A DNA stretch of 64,000 nucleotides from Mycolicibacterium moriokaense (GCF_003347205.1 NZ_QQBJ01000006.1:186001-250000); one strand, 5' to 3'. Shown: positions 35,834 to 45,062, counted from the stretch's first letter. A program made the numbers and translations. Notes: a model not told the origin generated them from the letters alone.

Positions 35834-36394
35834 ATGACAACGATAGCCACTCCGGTCGACAACGGAGTCAACGTAGCCGCCCTGCTCGGCGTGCGCGCGG
35901 CCCTGCCGGAAACCCCGGAGATCGCCCAGTTCCAATGGCGGACAACGGTGTCCTGGGTCAACGGCACCCACAGCCGGTCCAGCGTCGACACGTTCTACGG
36001 GTTCGGCGAACCGCAACGGCACAAGAGCGACTTCAGCTACGACGTCGACCACCCGGAGGCTTTCGCCGCAGCAGACAACGGTGCCACCCCGGTCGAATTC
36101 GTGCTTGTCGCCCTCGGCGGCTGCCTGACCGCGGGCATCGCGTCGATCGCCCAACAGCGCAACATCCAACTGCATTCGGTGCACGCGACCATCGAGGCGC
36201 AGCACGACCTGCACGGCATCCTCGGTGCAGACCCCGACGTGCGCAATGGATTCAGCGGCGTGAAGGTCAGCTACACGATCGACGCCGACGCGACGGCCGA
36301 GGAGATCAAGGCGCTCGTTGCCCAGTCGCAGAAGCGCTCCGCGGTTTTCGACATCCTCACCAACCCGACCGACGTCACCGTCGACGTCGTCTGA
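35834..36394 (+). CDS. OsmC family protein
   Basis: A 186-residue OsmC/YhfA-type protein. The conserved GGCLTAGIASIAQQRNI block contains Cys97. The second peroxidatic-system Cys is absent: the expected C-P-V position reads S-A-V in KRSAVFDILTNP. It may therefore act as a one-Cys peroxidase or a non-peroxidase OsmC member. ATG 35834 follows AGAAAGGA. It is the first gene of an operon with a flavin monooxygenase, an FAD hydroxylase, an MFS transporter and a MaoC protein. Confidence 0.86.
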   Translation: MTTIATPVDNGVNVAALLGVRAALPETPEIAQFQWRTTVSWVNGTHSRSSVDTFYGFGEPQRHKSDFSYDVDHPEAFAAADNGATPVEFVLVALGGCLTAGIASIAQQRNIQLHSVHATIEAQHDLHGILGADPDVRNGFSGVKVSYTIDADATAEEIKALVAQSQKRSAVFDILTNPTDVTVDVV

Positions 36395-36412
36395 AACCAC
36401 AGGAGGCCCAAC

Positions 36413-37663
36413 GTGCTCACGACAACCACAGTCGTGGTGGGCGCCGGCCACTGCGGGCTCGCGATGAGTCGCTGCCTCGCCGACAAGTCCATCGACCATG
36501 TGGTGTTGGAACGCGGCGAGGTGGCGAACTCCTGGCGCACCCAGCGCTGGGACTCGCTGCGGCTGCTGACCCCGAACTGGATGACCCGATTGCCCGGCTA
36601 CGCCTATCGCGGCGATGACCCCGACGGCTACCAGACAGCGATGGACACAGCGCACCTGATTGCCGACTACGCCAAGGATTCCGCCGCGCCCGTGCGGGCC
36701 AACACCACCGTGGTGTCCGTGCGGCCCGTCGAGCACGGCTATCTTGTGCAGACCGATCAGGACACCTGGCACGCGCGGGCGGTGGTGTCCGCCTCGGGCG
36801 CCGCGGGTGTGCCCAGCGTGCCGCCGCTGAAAAGCGCCGTGCCGGCCGGGATCAGGTCGTTGGCCCCGACGGAGTACCGCAATCCGAGCGAACTGCCCGA
36901 CGGCGGTGTCCTGGTCGTCGGCGCTTCGGCCAGCGGGATCCAGATTGCCGAAGAACTGCACCGCTCCGGTCGCCCCGTGACCCTGGCCGTCGGTGAGCAC
37001 GTGCGAATGCCGCGCACCTACCGGGGCAAGGACATCCTGTGGTGGATGGATGCGTCGGGGCTGCTCGGGCAGCGTTACGACGAGATCGACGATCCGGTCC
37101 GAGCCCGCAGTCTGCCATCGATGCAGTTGATCGGCTCACCTGCAAGAAGAACCGTCGACCTCAATTCGTTGACCCGGCTCGGCGTGCGGCTCGTCGGTCG
37201 TCTTGCCGGGATCCGCGATGGTATTGCGCAGTTTTCCGGCTCCCTGGCCAACGTATCCGCCCTGGCAGATCTGAAGCTCGGTCGGCTGCTCGACACGATC
37301 GACATCTGGGCGGCCGAGAGCGGGCTCGACGGCATCGGCCCGCCGCAACGGTATGCCCCCACGGACATTCCGGCACCTGCGATATTGAGCCTCGACCTTC
37401 GCTCCGGCGAGATCCAGACGATCATCTGGGCCACCGGATTTCGGCCGGACCTCTCGTGGCTCGACGCCCCGATACTCGACCGAAAAGGCTGGGTCCGGCA
37501 TGACGGCGGGGTGACCGCCAGCCCCGGGCTTTATCTCATCGGCATGCCGTTTCTGAGGCGCCGGAAATCCACCCTCATCGACGGCGCCGCCGACGACGCC
37601 GCCGACCTGAGCGAGCACCTTGCGGGGTACCTCGCAGGCGCGAGCGGAGCATCCGATGAATGA
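36413..37663 (+). CDS. flavin-containing monooxygenase (group B, FMO/BVMO-like)
   Basis: A 416-residue two-dinucleotide-fold flavoprotein. FAD site: VVVGAGHCGLAMSRCL at residues 7-22. Early signature: WRTQRWDSLRLLTPNW. NADPH site: VLVVGASASGIQIAEEL. Late strand: ATGFRPDLSW. Such enzymes hydroxylate heteroatoms or carry out Baeyer-Villiger oxidation. The GTG start lies 18 bases after the OsmC stop with AGGAGG between. It overlaps the next gene by eight bases. Confidence 0.87.
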   Translation: MLTTTTVVVGAGHCGLAMSRCLADKSIDHVVLERGEVANSWRTQRWDSLRLLTPNWMTRLPGYAYRGDDPDGYQTAMDTAHLIADYAKDSAAPVRANTTVVSVRPVEHGYLVQTDQDTWHARAVVSASGAAGVPSVPPLKSAVPAGIRSLAPTEYRNPSELPDGGVLVVGASASGIQIAEELHRSGRPVTLAVGEHVRMPRTYRGKDILWWMDASGLLGQRYDEIDDPVRARSLPSMQLIGSPARRTVDLNSLTRLGVRLVGRLAGIRDGIAQFSGSLANVSALADLKLGRLLDTIDIWAAESGLDGIGPPQRYAPTDIPAPAILSLDLRSGEIQTIIWATGFRPDLSWLDAPILDRKGWVRHDGGVTASPGLYLIGMPFLRRRKSTLIDGAADDAADLSEHLAGYLAGASGASDE

Positions 37664-38843
37664 CCACTATGACGTGATCGTTGTCGGCGGACGCTGCGCG
37701 GGCGCGGCGACCGCGATGTTGTTGGCGCGCCGTGGGTTACGAGTCCTCGTCATCGAGGCAGCCCGTCAGGGCACCGACACGTTGTCCACGCACGCGCTGA
37801 TGCGAGGCGGCGTGCTGCAGCTTCACCGCTGGGGCCTGCTCGACGCGGTCATCGCTTCGGGCACCCCGGCCATTCACGCGACGCAGTTCAGCTACGGCGA
37901 CGACGTCGAGACCGTGGACATTCGCCCCGGCGACGGGATATCGGCCTTGTGCGCCCCGCGCCGAACGGTCCTCGACGCGCTGCTGCTCGACGCGGCACGT
38001 GCGGCCGGCGCCGAGATCCGCAGCCCGGCCCGCGTGACGCGCCTGATGACCGAGGGCGGCAGGGTGCGTGGCGTCGAGGGCGTCACGCGGGGCGCCGGCA
38101 CGCGGTTTCGCGCCACCGCGCAACTCACGATCGGCGCCGACGGACGCGGTTCGATGGTCGCCAAGGCCGTCGGCGCGCCGTTGCGCCGCCGCGGCACGGC
38201 CTCAGGCGCGATCGTGTACGGCTACCTTCCCGGGCTGGCTCGCGACCGCTACCACTGGACGTATCGACCCGGGGTCACCGCGGGCGTGGTCCCGACCGGC
38301 GACGGGTTGGCCTGCGTTTGGGCCGGAACCTCGACCGCCCGGTTCGAAGCCTTACGCGCCGGGGGGCTTGACGCGACCTATCGGCTGCTGCTGGCCGACG
38401 CGGCCCCGGATGTCGCCCGATCGATCGCCACCACACCGTCCGCCGGTCGGCTGCGCGGCTTCCCAGGGGCGCCGGGTTACCTGCGCTCCTGCGCAGGCCC
38501 CGGCTGGGCACTGGTCGGCGACGCCGCCTACTACAAAGACCCCATCACCGCGCATGGCATCACCGACGCCCTACGCGACGCGGAGCTTCTGGCCGACGCG
38601 GTGCTGGCCGCGCCGCACGGCGGGCGGGCCCAGCTTGACGCCACCCTCGACTACCAGGAGACCCGCGACCGGCTCTCGACAGCACTGTTCGACGTCACCG
38701 AGCGCATCGCCGGCTACCAGTGGTCACTTGGGGAGCTGCGCGAGCACCTCAGGGTGCTCAGCGACGCAATGCGGCCTGAAGTCGATGCACTCCTTGCCCT
38801 GGACGGACGCGATGAAGATTCCCGATCGCTTCTCGCCGGCTAG
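37656..38843 (+). CDS. FAD-dependent oxidoreductase (geranylgeranyl reductase / aromatic hydroxylase-like)
   Basis: A 395-residue class A-type flavoprotein. It has VIVVGGRCAGAATAMLLARRG at the N-terminus, an IGADGRGSMVAKAVGAP fingerprint and the GDAAYYKDPITAHGITDALRDA FAD loop. The fold is shared by FAD halogenases, geranylgeranyl reductases and hydroxylases, and the reaction is not clear. ATG 37656 overlaps the preceding stop, indicating translational coupling. Confidence 0.83.
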   Translation: MNDHYDVIVVGGRCAGAATAMLLARRGLRVLVIEAARQGTDTLSTHALMRGGVLQLHRWGLLDAVIASGTPAIHATQFSYGDDVETVDIRPGDGISALCAPRRTVLDALLLDAARAAGAEIRSPARVTRLMTEGGRVRGVEGVTRGAGTRFRATAQLTIGADGRGSMVAKAVGAPLRRRGTASGAIVYGYLPGLARDRYHWTYRPGVTAGVVPTGDGLACVWAGTSTARFEALRAGGLDATYRLLLADAAPDVARSIATTPSAGRLRGFPGAPGYLRSCAGPGWALVGDAAYYKDPITAHGITDALRDAELLADAVLAAPHGGRAQLDATLDYQETRDRLSTALFDVTERIAGYQWSLGELREHLRVLSDAMRPEVDALLALDGRDEDSRSLLAG

Positions 38844-38847
38844 CGCA

Positions 38848-40128
38848 ATGAGCGCGCCGCGGGCAGTCGAACAACGGTCCCTCATCGCCTTGGTCCAGGT
38901 TCTCGGTTTGTCCGTCTGGTTCTCGGCCACCGCGGTCGTGCCGAGCCTGCGCGGCGAGTGGGGCCTCGGCTCAACGGCGGCGGGATGGCTGACCGCATCG
39001 GTCCAAATCGGTTTCGCCGCAGGCGCGATCGTGTCCGCCGCACTCAACCTCGCCGACCGCATCAAGCCCCAGCACTTGCTGGCGGTCAGCAGCGGCGGCG
39101 CCGCCGCCTGCACGGCGCTGCTCGCCTGCCTTGCAAACGGTCTTGCCGCGGCGATCCCTCTGAGATTCCTCACCGGGGTTGCGTTGGCGGGGGTCTACCC
39201 GGTCGGAATGAAATTGATGGCGTCGTGGTCCGGATCAGCGAATCGAGGGCGCTCGTTTGGAATCCTGATCGGCGCACTCACTCTCGGGTCCGCTGTCCCC
39301 CACCTGATCACCGGGCTCGGCCCGCTGCCGTGGCGGACGGTGATGGCCACTGGCGCGGTCCTGTGCGCGGCCGCAGCAGTCATCGCCCTGAAGGCGATAA
39401 GGCCGGGACCGTACCTGCAGACAACCGTCGGCGGCCGCAACCCCAGGTATGCGCTGACCATGTTCGCCGAGCGTGGCTTGCGCCTGACCAACCTCGGATA
39501 TTTCGGGCACATGTGGGAGCTGTATGCCTTGTGGACCTGGCTCTCGATGTTCATCCTGGCCGGCAGACAAGAACGAGGCGACGACGCAGGCACGCTCGCA
39601 GGCATCATCACGTTCAGCGCGATCGGCGTCGCCGGGGTGGCCGGATCCCTCCTCGGCGGGTGGGCATCAGACCGTGTCGGTCGTCGTCCCACAGCGGTGG
39701 CCGCGTTGACGATCAGCGGTGCCTGCTGCGTCGCCTCTCCGTTCTTCTTCGCAGCGCCGACACTGGTTTTGGTGCTGTTCCTGACAGTATGGGGTGCTGC
39801 GGTCATCGCCGACTCCGGCGTTTTCTCCACCTCGCTGAGCGAGAGAGCCGACGCGCGTTTCGTCGGGACGGCGCTGACCGCCCAGACGGCCATCGGCTTC
39901 ATGCTCACCGTCGCGACCATCCACCTCGTCCCCATCGCCGCGGGCCTACTCGGCTGGCGGTACGCCTTCCTCTTGCTGGCACCCGGTCCGGTGCTCGGCG
40001 CGTTGGCGATGGCGGCACTGCCCAACTTCCCGACGTCCAACACCACACAAGAGGAGAGAACCGATGTCCACCAATTCCCTGAGTCGCTGCAACCGGCAAG
40101 CGCCTCCGTTTGTCGGTCAGGTCGCTGA
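38848..40128 (+). CDS. MFS transporter
   Basis: A major facilitator of about 426 residues with alternating hydrophobic segments consistent with 12 helices. The first begins LIALVQVLGLSVWFSATAVV, and a loop with GWASDRVGRRP marks the start of the second half. It probably takes up or exports the substrate handled by the flanking oxygenases. ATG 38848 is used; ATG 38812, overlapping the previous gene, is possible. The last 65 bases overlap the MaoC gene, so the hydrophilic tail may be dispensable. Confidence 0.85.
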   Translation: MSAPRAVEQRSLIALVQVLGLSVWFSATAVVPSLRGEWGLGSTAAGWLTASVQIGFAAGAIVSAALNLADRIKPQHLLAVSSGGAAACTALLACLANGLAAAIPLRFLTGVALAGVYPVGMKLMASWSGSANRGRSFGILIGALTLGSAVPHLITGLGPLPWRTVMATGAVLCAAAAVIALKAIRPGPYLQTTVGGRNPRYALTMFAERGLRLTNLGYFGHMWELYALWTWLSMFILAGRQERGDDAGTLAGIITFSAIGVAGVAGSLLGGWASDRVGRRPTAVAALTISGACCVASPFFFAAPTLVLVLFLTVWGAAVIADSGVFSTSLSERADARFVGTALTAQTAIGFMLTVATIHLVPIAAGLLGWRYAFLLLAPGPVLGALAMAALPNFPTSNTTQEERTDVHQFPESLQPASASVCRSGR

Positions 40129-40519
40129 GCTGTCCCGCACCGTCGGTGACGACGACATTGCCCTCTTCACGCTGATCAGTGGCGACCGCAATCCATTGCA
40201 CTACGACGAAGCTGCAGCCAAGGCGTCGCGATTCGGCGAGATCGTGGTGCAGGGCGGTGTCACCAGTGCGATCCTCAATGCCGTTGTGGCCGAGCAATTG
40301 CCAGGACCCGGAACGGTGTTTCTGAACACCAACTGGGACTTCAAGGCGCCCGTGCGGCCCGGGGACACGATCACCGGCCGGGTGGAAGTCGTCGCTGTCC
40401 GCAGCGACAAGCCGATCACCACGCTCAAGACCACCGTCATCCGTGGCGATGGCACCGTGGCGCTCGACGGAACCGCGGTGTGTTACACGATGGACCTAGC
40501 TAGCGGCGACGATCGGTAA
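40064..40519 (+). CDS. MaoC-like hot-dog dehydratase
   Basis: A 151-residue single hot-dog protein. The R-hydratase signature reads SGDRNPLHYDEAAAK with the catalytic Asp and His, then VVQGGVTSAIL. Such proteins hydrate 2-enoyl-CoAs to (R)-3-hydroxyacyl-CoAs. ATG 40064 with AGAGGAGAG upstream is strongly supported despite overlapping the MFS 3' end. It links the oxygenase operon to CoA-thioester metabolism. Confidence 0.87.
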   Translation: MSTNSLSRCNRQAPPFVGQVAELSRTVGDDDIALFTLISGDRNPLHYDEAAAKASRFGEIVVQGGVTSAILNAVVAEQLPGPGTVFLNTNWDFKAPVRPGDTITGRVEVVAVRSDKPITTLKTTVIRGDGTVALDGTAVCYTMDLASGDDR

Positions 40520-40532
40520 CCGCGTTCCGCAC

Positions 40533-40548
40533 CGCGTGGGCCCACGCG
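40533..40548. terminator. perfect 16-bp palindrome, possible bidirectional terminator stem
   Basis: CGCGTGGGCCCACGCG lies 13 bases after the MaoC stop, in the gap between convergent operons. No U-tract is present, as is common in actinobacteria, so the terminator function is only probable. Confidence 0.4.
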
Positions 40549-40554
40549 CTAGCT

Positions 40555-40622
40555 GGGGACGTGCACAGTTGCACGTCAAACCGCGGCGTGTCGTGTGCAA
40601 ACACGCACGCTCGCGGTGCGAA
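40555..40622. repeat. short palindromic interspersed element, copy 2 (inverted)
   Basis: On the minus strand the element reads GCACCGCGAGCGTGCGTGT, followed by a centre with CACGACACGCCGC, nearly identical to copy 1 at 33.7 kb. The opposite arm (GTGCACAGTTGCACGTC) has diverged. It lies between the convergent MaoC and crotonase genes. Confidence 0.65.
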
Positions 40623-40627
40623 GTGGG

Positions 40628-41395
40628 CTACTTGTCCTTGGCGATCAGGCCGTCGACGATCTTGTTGAAGTCGGCGGTGCCGAACGACACGTACTCGGCG
40701 AGGTTCGCGTAGTCCAGCGAGGCCATCACGGCCTTCTCCAGCTGGATGTTCATCAGCCGCTTGGTGGCTTCGACGGCCTGCTGCGGCAGCTCCAACAGCT
40801 TCTTGGCGCACGCGATCGCCTCGGCCAGCGGGTCTTCCACGACGTGGTTGGCCAGACCCAGCTCGACAGCCCGTTGCGCCTTGATCCGCACCCCGGTCAA
40901 CGCGAATTCCTTGGCCTGCAGCAGGCTGATCTGCGAACCCCACACCAGCGGACCACCGTCGGCGGCGACCAGCCCGATCTGCACGTGCGGGTCGGCGAAG
41001 TGCGCGTTCTCGGCGATGTAGACGACGTCCGACAGAGCGGCCAGGCTGCAGCCCAACCCGACGGCCGGGCCGTTCACCGCCGCGATCACCGGGATGCGGC
41101 AGCGCACCATGCCGATGACGAGGTCGCGCCCGTGCTTGATCGTCTTCTGCCGCAACGCCTCGTCGTTGCGCAGCTCGTCGAGGTAGTTGAAATCGCCGCC
41201 CGCCGAGAACGCCCGCCCCGCGCCGGTGATGACCGCCGCCCGAGCGCCTGCGTCCTCGTTGAGCGCCTCCCAGATCTTGGCCAACCCGACGTGCAGGTTG
41301 TCGTTGACGGCGTTGAGCGCATCCGGCCGGTTGAGCGTGATGATGCGCAGCGCGCCGTCGGCCTTGACGTCGATTTCGTCTGGCATGTCGTACAT
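40628..41395 (-). CDS. enoyl-CoA hydratase/isomerase family protein
   Basis: A 255-residue crotonase. The oxyanion-hole segment is GRAFSAGGDFN (about 60-70), and a second block GLGCSLAALSD follows. In the active-site stretch HFADPHVQIGLVAADGG the first catalytic Glu position is His137 and the second is Asp146. This pattern is common in a CoA-catabolic subgroup whose members are not always hydratases. It is the last gene of the operon of acyl-CoA synthetase, two dehydrogenases and crotonase. Confidence 0.88.
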   Translation of the reverse strand: MYDMPDEIDVKADGALRIITLNRPDALNAVNDNLHVGLAKIWEALNEDAGARAAVITGAGRAFSAGGDFNYLDELRNDEALRQKTIKHGRDLVIGMVRCRIPVIAAVNGPAVGLGCSLAALSDVVYIAENAHFADPHVQIGLVAADGGPLVWGSQISLLQAKEFALTGVRIKAQRAVELGLANHVVEDPLAEAIACAKKLLELPQQAVEATKRLMNIQLEKAVMASLDYANLAEYVSFGTADFNKIVDGLIAKDK

Positions 41396-41399
41396 GTGG

Positions 41400-42488
41400 C
41401 TAGCCTCCCAATCCGAGAATTCGCTGCGCGATGATGTTCTTCTGAATCTGGCTCGTGCCGCCCATCACGCTTTGCGCGCGGCTGTACATATAGGCGCCGA
41501 ACATCTCCTCGTCGCCCGATCCGACCGTCCGCAGGGCGGCGTGACCGACGGACTGCTCGACCCACGTCATCAGCAGCTTGTCCAGTGACCCCTGGGGCCC
41601 GTGCGTGAGACCGTCCAGCTGCTCCGACAGTCGCCTGCGCACGTGCAACCTCAGCATCTCCGTCTGCACCCATGCCCACGACAGCTCCTCCGGAGCCGGG
41701 CCGTCGACGCGGGAAGCCAACTGACGCACCGTCTTTCCGTAACGCGCCGAGAACCCCAACGTGGACGGCTCGCGCTCGTGGCTGACCACCGTCATCGCCA
41801 GCTTCCAGCCGTCACCGGGCGCGCCCACCATGTTGCCGACAGGCACCCTTGCACCGTCGAACTCGACCTGGCCGAACTCCTTGGTGACGCCGCTGATCAT
41901 CTTCAGCGGTCGCTGCACGATCCCTGGTTGATGCATCGACACGATGAAAGCCGAGATGCCCTTATGCTTGGGCACTTCCTTGTCGGTGCGGGCCAGCACC
42001 AGACACCAGTCGGCGACGTCGGAGTAACTGGTCCAGATCTTGTGGCCGGTGATGACGTACTCGTCGCCATCGCGGACCGCGGTCGTCGTCAACGAGGCCA
42101 GATCCGAACCCGCACCCGGCTCGCTGAAGCCCTGACACCACCGCTCGGTACCCTTGATCATCCCCGGCAGAAAGCGTTGCCGCAGTTCCTCATCCCCGTG
42201 GTGGCTGAGGCCGACGACGAGGTAGCCGAGGCTGGGCCGCGCCGGAGCGCCTGCCTTCGCGATCTCCTCGTCGACGATCACGTCGTACACCGGCGGCAGG
42301 TCCTGGCCCCCGTACGCCTTCGGCCATGACGTTCCGAAGAACCCGGCCTCGTACAGCGCCACGTGCCATTCGCCCGCCTTGGCCCAGTATTCGTCACCCG
42401 AGGTGGGAAACTTGCCCTTCTGCTCGGTCAGCCAGCCGCGCAGGCGCTCCCGGAACGCGGCTTCTTCCGGCGAATCACGAAAGTCCAA
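41400..42488 (-). CDS. acyl-CoA dehydrogenase (FadE-type), large partner
   Basis: A 362-residue acyl-CoA dehydrogenase. FAD-binding block: CQGFSEPGAGSDLASLTTTAVRD with YVITGHKIWTSYS. C-terminal block: YSRAQSVMGGTSQIQKNIIAQRILG. It is coupled to a second, shorter dehydrogenase gene by a 14-base overlap. This matches the heterotetrameric arrangement of mycobacterial steroid-type dehydrogenases (ChsE1-ChsE2-like), in which each FAD site is built from two different subunits. Confidence 0.9.
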   Translation of the reverse strand: MDFRDSPEEAAFRERLRGWLTEQKGKFPTSGDEYWAKAGEWHVALYEAGFFGTSWPKAYGGQDLPPVYDVIVDEEIAKAGAPARPSLGYLVVGLSHHGDEELRQRFLPGMIKGTERWCQGFSEPGAGSDLASLTTTAVRDGDEYVITGHKIWTSYSDVADWCLVLARTDKEVPKHKGISAFIVSMHQPGIVQRPLKMISGVTKEFGQVEFDGARVPVGNMVGAPGDGWKLAMTVVSHEREPSTLGFSARYGKTVRQLASRVDGPAPEELSWAWVQTEMLRLHVRRRLSEQLDGLTHGPQGSLDKLLMTWVEQSVGHAALRTVGSGDEEMFGAYMYSRAQSVMGGTSQIQKNIIAQRILGLGG

Positions 42489-43287
42489 TGGTCAACTCCT
42501 CCAGCTTCACCGGCCATGCTTCGGTGGCGGCCAGCACCCGGCGCAGGTACACATGCGCGAGGCATTCCCACGTGTTGCCGATGCCGCCATGTACTTGAAT
42601 TGAGGTCTCGCACACCGTCAACGCCGAACGCACACAATAGATCTTGGCCACGCGGCCCGCTTCAATCGCCTCCGCGACGGGCAGTTCGTCGACCGCCCAC
42701 GCGGCATGCCGCAGCACGCTCACACACCCCTCGATCAGCGCAAGAGCCTCGGCCAGCAGGTGGCCGACCGCCTGGTAGGAGCCGATCGTGGCGCCGTACT
42801 GCTCACGGACCTTTGCGTATTCCGTGGCCAGGGTCAGGGTGCCGCGAGCGGCGCCGACGAGATCGGCCGTCGTCGCGGTGAGCGCGAGCGCCTGCCACCG
42901 GCCGGCGTCCTCGGACGACAACCGCCCGAGTTCAGCCGGCGACTCGGCAACGCCCGCAAGGCTTCCCGTGAAGTCGACGGATGCGGTCTCATCAGCAGTC
43001 GCCAACGGTGCACCGACGCGGCGCGACAGGTCGTCGGCCAGCACCGGGCCGATGAACGGGACGTCGACCAGGCCGCGCGCGAACTCCTCGGCGACGATCG
43101 CCACCTCGACGCCCGAGGCGCCGTCGCTGCGCAGGCTGCGAAAGCCCGTGCTGTCGACCGCCTTTTCCAGGCGGGCGACCCGGTTGCCGTCGTCGAGATC
43201 GGCGACCGATCCCGGCCCGAGTTCATCGGCCAACTCGGCGGCCGCCTCGCGTAACTGCCGCTGCTCAGCCGTCAGTCGGACGTCCAT
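42475..43287 (-). CDS. acyl-CoA dehydrogenase-like protein, short partner subunit
   Basis: A 270-residue dehydrogenase-fold protein, much shorter than the usual 380. The middle beta-domain is reduced, while the C-terminal helical domain is present (LATEYAKVREQYGATIGSYQAVGH, then SIQVHGGIGNTWECLAHVYLRR). Its short length and tight overlap with the full-size dehydrogenase gene point to an obligate alpha2-beta2 complex. The 5' end overlaps the acyl-CoA synthetase gene by 23 bases. Confidence 0.87.
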   Translation of the reverse strand: MDVRLTAEQRQLREAAAELADELGPGSVADLDDGNRVARLEKAVDSTGFRSLRSDGASGVEVAIVAEEFARGLVDVPFIGPVLADDLSRRVGAPLATADETASVDFTGSLAGVAESPAELGRLSSEDAGRWQALALTATTADLVGAARGTLTLATEYAKVREQYGATIGSYQAVGHLLAEALALIEGCVSVLRHAAWAVDELPVAEAIEAGRVAKIYCVRSALTVCETSIQVHGGIGNTWECLAHVYLRRVLAATEAWPVKLEELTIGLS

Positions 43288-44677
43288 GACGCTCCTTCAG
43301 CACTCTGCGCAATACCTTTCCAGAAGGCAATCGCGGTATCTCGGGAACCACGACCACGCGGCTCAGTTGTTTGTACGACGCCAGTTTGTCGGCGACGAGG
43401 GCGACGAGTTCGTCGGGATCCACCGATCCGTGCGTGGCGACCGCGGCGACGATCGCTTCGCCGTTGGCGACGTCGTCCACACCGAACACGGCGCAGTCGT
43501 CGACGCCCGGATGGCCGTGCAGCACCGCCTCGATCTCGGCCGGCGCCACCTGAAATCCCCTGACCTTGATCATCTCCTTGGCGCGGTCGGTGATACGCAA
43601 CCAGCCGTCGGCGTCCAGAGCGCCGACATCGCCGGTGCGGTACCACCCGTCGGAAAAGGCCTGCGCGGTCGCCTCGTCGGGCAGGTATCCCGCCATCACC
43701 GAATCCGACCGCGCCTGGATCTCGCCGATCTCGCCGGGCCCCAGCGGCATGCCGTCCTCCAGCGAGACGATCCGCATGTCGACACCGGGCACCGGTCGCC
43801 CGACGGTGTCCAGCCTCGCCCCGTCGAGCGAATTACAGGTCAGCACAGGCAGTTCGCTGGTGCCGTACGCCGTCATCCAATTGACCCCGGCCCTGGCCGT
43901 AACGGCCTCGGCGACGCTCTGGGTGACCGGCGTCGCGCACCACATCACATACCGCAGCGATGAGAGGTCGTAGGAATCGAGTTTCGGGTGGGCGGCGAGC
44001 GCCAGCGCGATCGGGGCGACCGCCATCTCGATGGTGATCCGGTCGGCCTCGATGTGATGCAGCATCGCATCGATGTCGAAGCGGCGGTGCAGCCGGATCC
44101 ACGCGCCGGTGTCCAGCGCCATCACGATGTTGAGCAGCCCGAGGATGTGCGACGGCGGCGTGACGATCTGCATACGGTCCGCGGCGGTGAGGCCGAGGGC
44201 GTCGCGCCAGTGGCCGACCGCGACCGAGAACGCCGCGTGTGTGTGCCGGACCGCCTTGGGCATGCCGGTGGTGCCGGAACTGAAGACGAACAGCGCGTCG
44301 CCGCCGGGTGCCGGCGCCTCGAATTCACGAAGGCCCGGGGCGACGGGGTCATCCAGCGACAGCATCGGCATCAGGCCCGCGAGCACGGGGTGGTCGCCGA
44401 CGGCGTGTGCCGGACTGGTCAGCGCAAGCGCGTGTTCGACTTCGGTCGCCCGCCAGGCCGGGCTGAGCAGCACCGCCGCGGCGCCCAGCCGCCAGATGGC
44501 GCGCAGCGCGATGACGAACTCGGGCCGGTTCGACGACATCAGCGCGACCCGATCCCCCGTACGGACGCCCCGGTGTTCCAGCGCCGTCGCCATGCCGTTG
44601 GCCAGCGCGTCGAGCTCGGAAAGCGCGTATTCGCGCTCGTCGAAGGCGAGCGCGGCCGACTCGCCCATGCGGCTCAC
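43265..44677 (-). CDS. acyl-CoA synthetase (AMP-forming, class I adenylating)
   Basis: A 470-residue ANL enzyme. It has the P-loop FVFSSGTTGMPKAVRHTH, the TAYGTSELPVL A5-type motif, the GWYRTGDVGALDADG A7/A8 hinge and the C-terminal PSGKVLRR catalytic lysine. It is shorter at the N-terminus than fatty acyl-CoA ligases. It probably activates a cyclic or side-chain acid for the dehydrogenases encoded downstream. GTG 44677 or ATG 44668 may be the start. Operator site D lies upstream. Confidence 0.9.
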   Translation of the reverse strand: MSRMGESAALAFDEREYALSELDALANGMATALEHRGVRTGDRVALMSSNRPEFVIALRAIWRLGAAAVLLSPAWRATEVEHALALTSPAHAVGDHPVLAGLMPMLSLDDPVAPGLREFEAPAPGGDALFVFSSGTTGMPKAVRHTHAAFSVAVGHWRDALGLTAADRMQIVTPPSHILGLLNIVMALDTGAWIRLHRRFDIDAMLHHIEADRITIEMAVAPIALALAAHPKLDSYDLSSLRYVMWCATPVTQSVAEAVTARAGVNWMTAYGTSELPVLTCNSLDGARLDTVGRPVPGVDMRIVSLEDGMPLGPGEIGEIQARSDSVMAGYLPDEATAQAFSDGWYRTGDVGALDADGWLRITDRAKEMIKVRGFQVAPAEIEAVLHGHPGVDDCAVFGVDDVANGEAIVAAVATHGSVDPDELVALVADKLASYKQLSRVVVVPEIPRLPSGKVLRRVLKERHGRPTDG

Positions 44678-44728
44678 CCGCCCTCCTGCGCCGTTGCGTA
44701 AGCTACCGAGAACACACTATCCTAGAGT

Positions 44729-44756
44729 GAGAATAGTATTCTCGTAGAAGCAGAAT
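44729..44756. promoter_or_regulatory. operator site D of the GAGAAT regulon (perfect palindrome)
   Basis: GAGAAT, AGT, ATTCTC, 7 bases, CAGAAT, between the divergent acyl-CoA synthetase operon and the 2Fe-2S ferredoxin gene. It has the same architecture as sites B and C. Confidence 0.7.
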
Positions 44757-44780
44757 CTCAATGGCACAGGGAGACGCTAG

Positions 44781-45062
44781 ATGACCGTCGAGGGGACCAT
44801 CACGATCCTGCTCGACCGGAAGAAGGCCTCGGTGCCGCGCGTCGAGAACGAGACCCTGCTGGAGAGCGCCAGGCGCGCCGGCCTGACACCACCGTTCAGT
44901 TGCGAAGCGGGAAACTGCGGCACCTGCATGGCCAAACTGGTCGATGGCAAAGCAACCATGCGCGTCAACGACGCACTGGACGACGATGAGGTGGCCGAAG
45001 GGTACATCCTCACCTGTCAGGGAGTACCGGATACGCCGTCGGTGACCGTCGAGTACGACTGA
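44781..45062 (+). CDS. 2Fe-2S ferredoxin (plant type)
   Basis: A 93-residue ferredoxin domain with the ligand pattern Cys-x4-Cys-x2-Cys (FSCEAGNCGTCMAKL) and the fourth ligand in LTCQG. It lacks the reductase domains found in fused oxygenase reductases, so it would pass electrons from a separate reductase to an oxygenase such as the P450 at 28.8 kb, or to a hydroxylase outside the window. Its 3' end overlaps the convergent CaiB gene by 46 bases. Confidence 0.92.
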   Translation: MTVEGTITILLDRKKASVPRVENETLLESARRAGLTPPFSCEAGNCGTCMAKLVDGKATMRVNDALDDDEVAEGYILTCQGVPDTPSVTVEYD

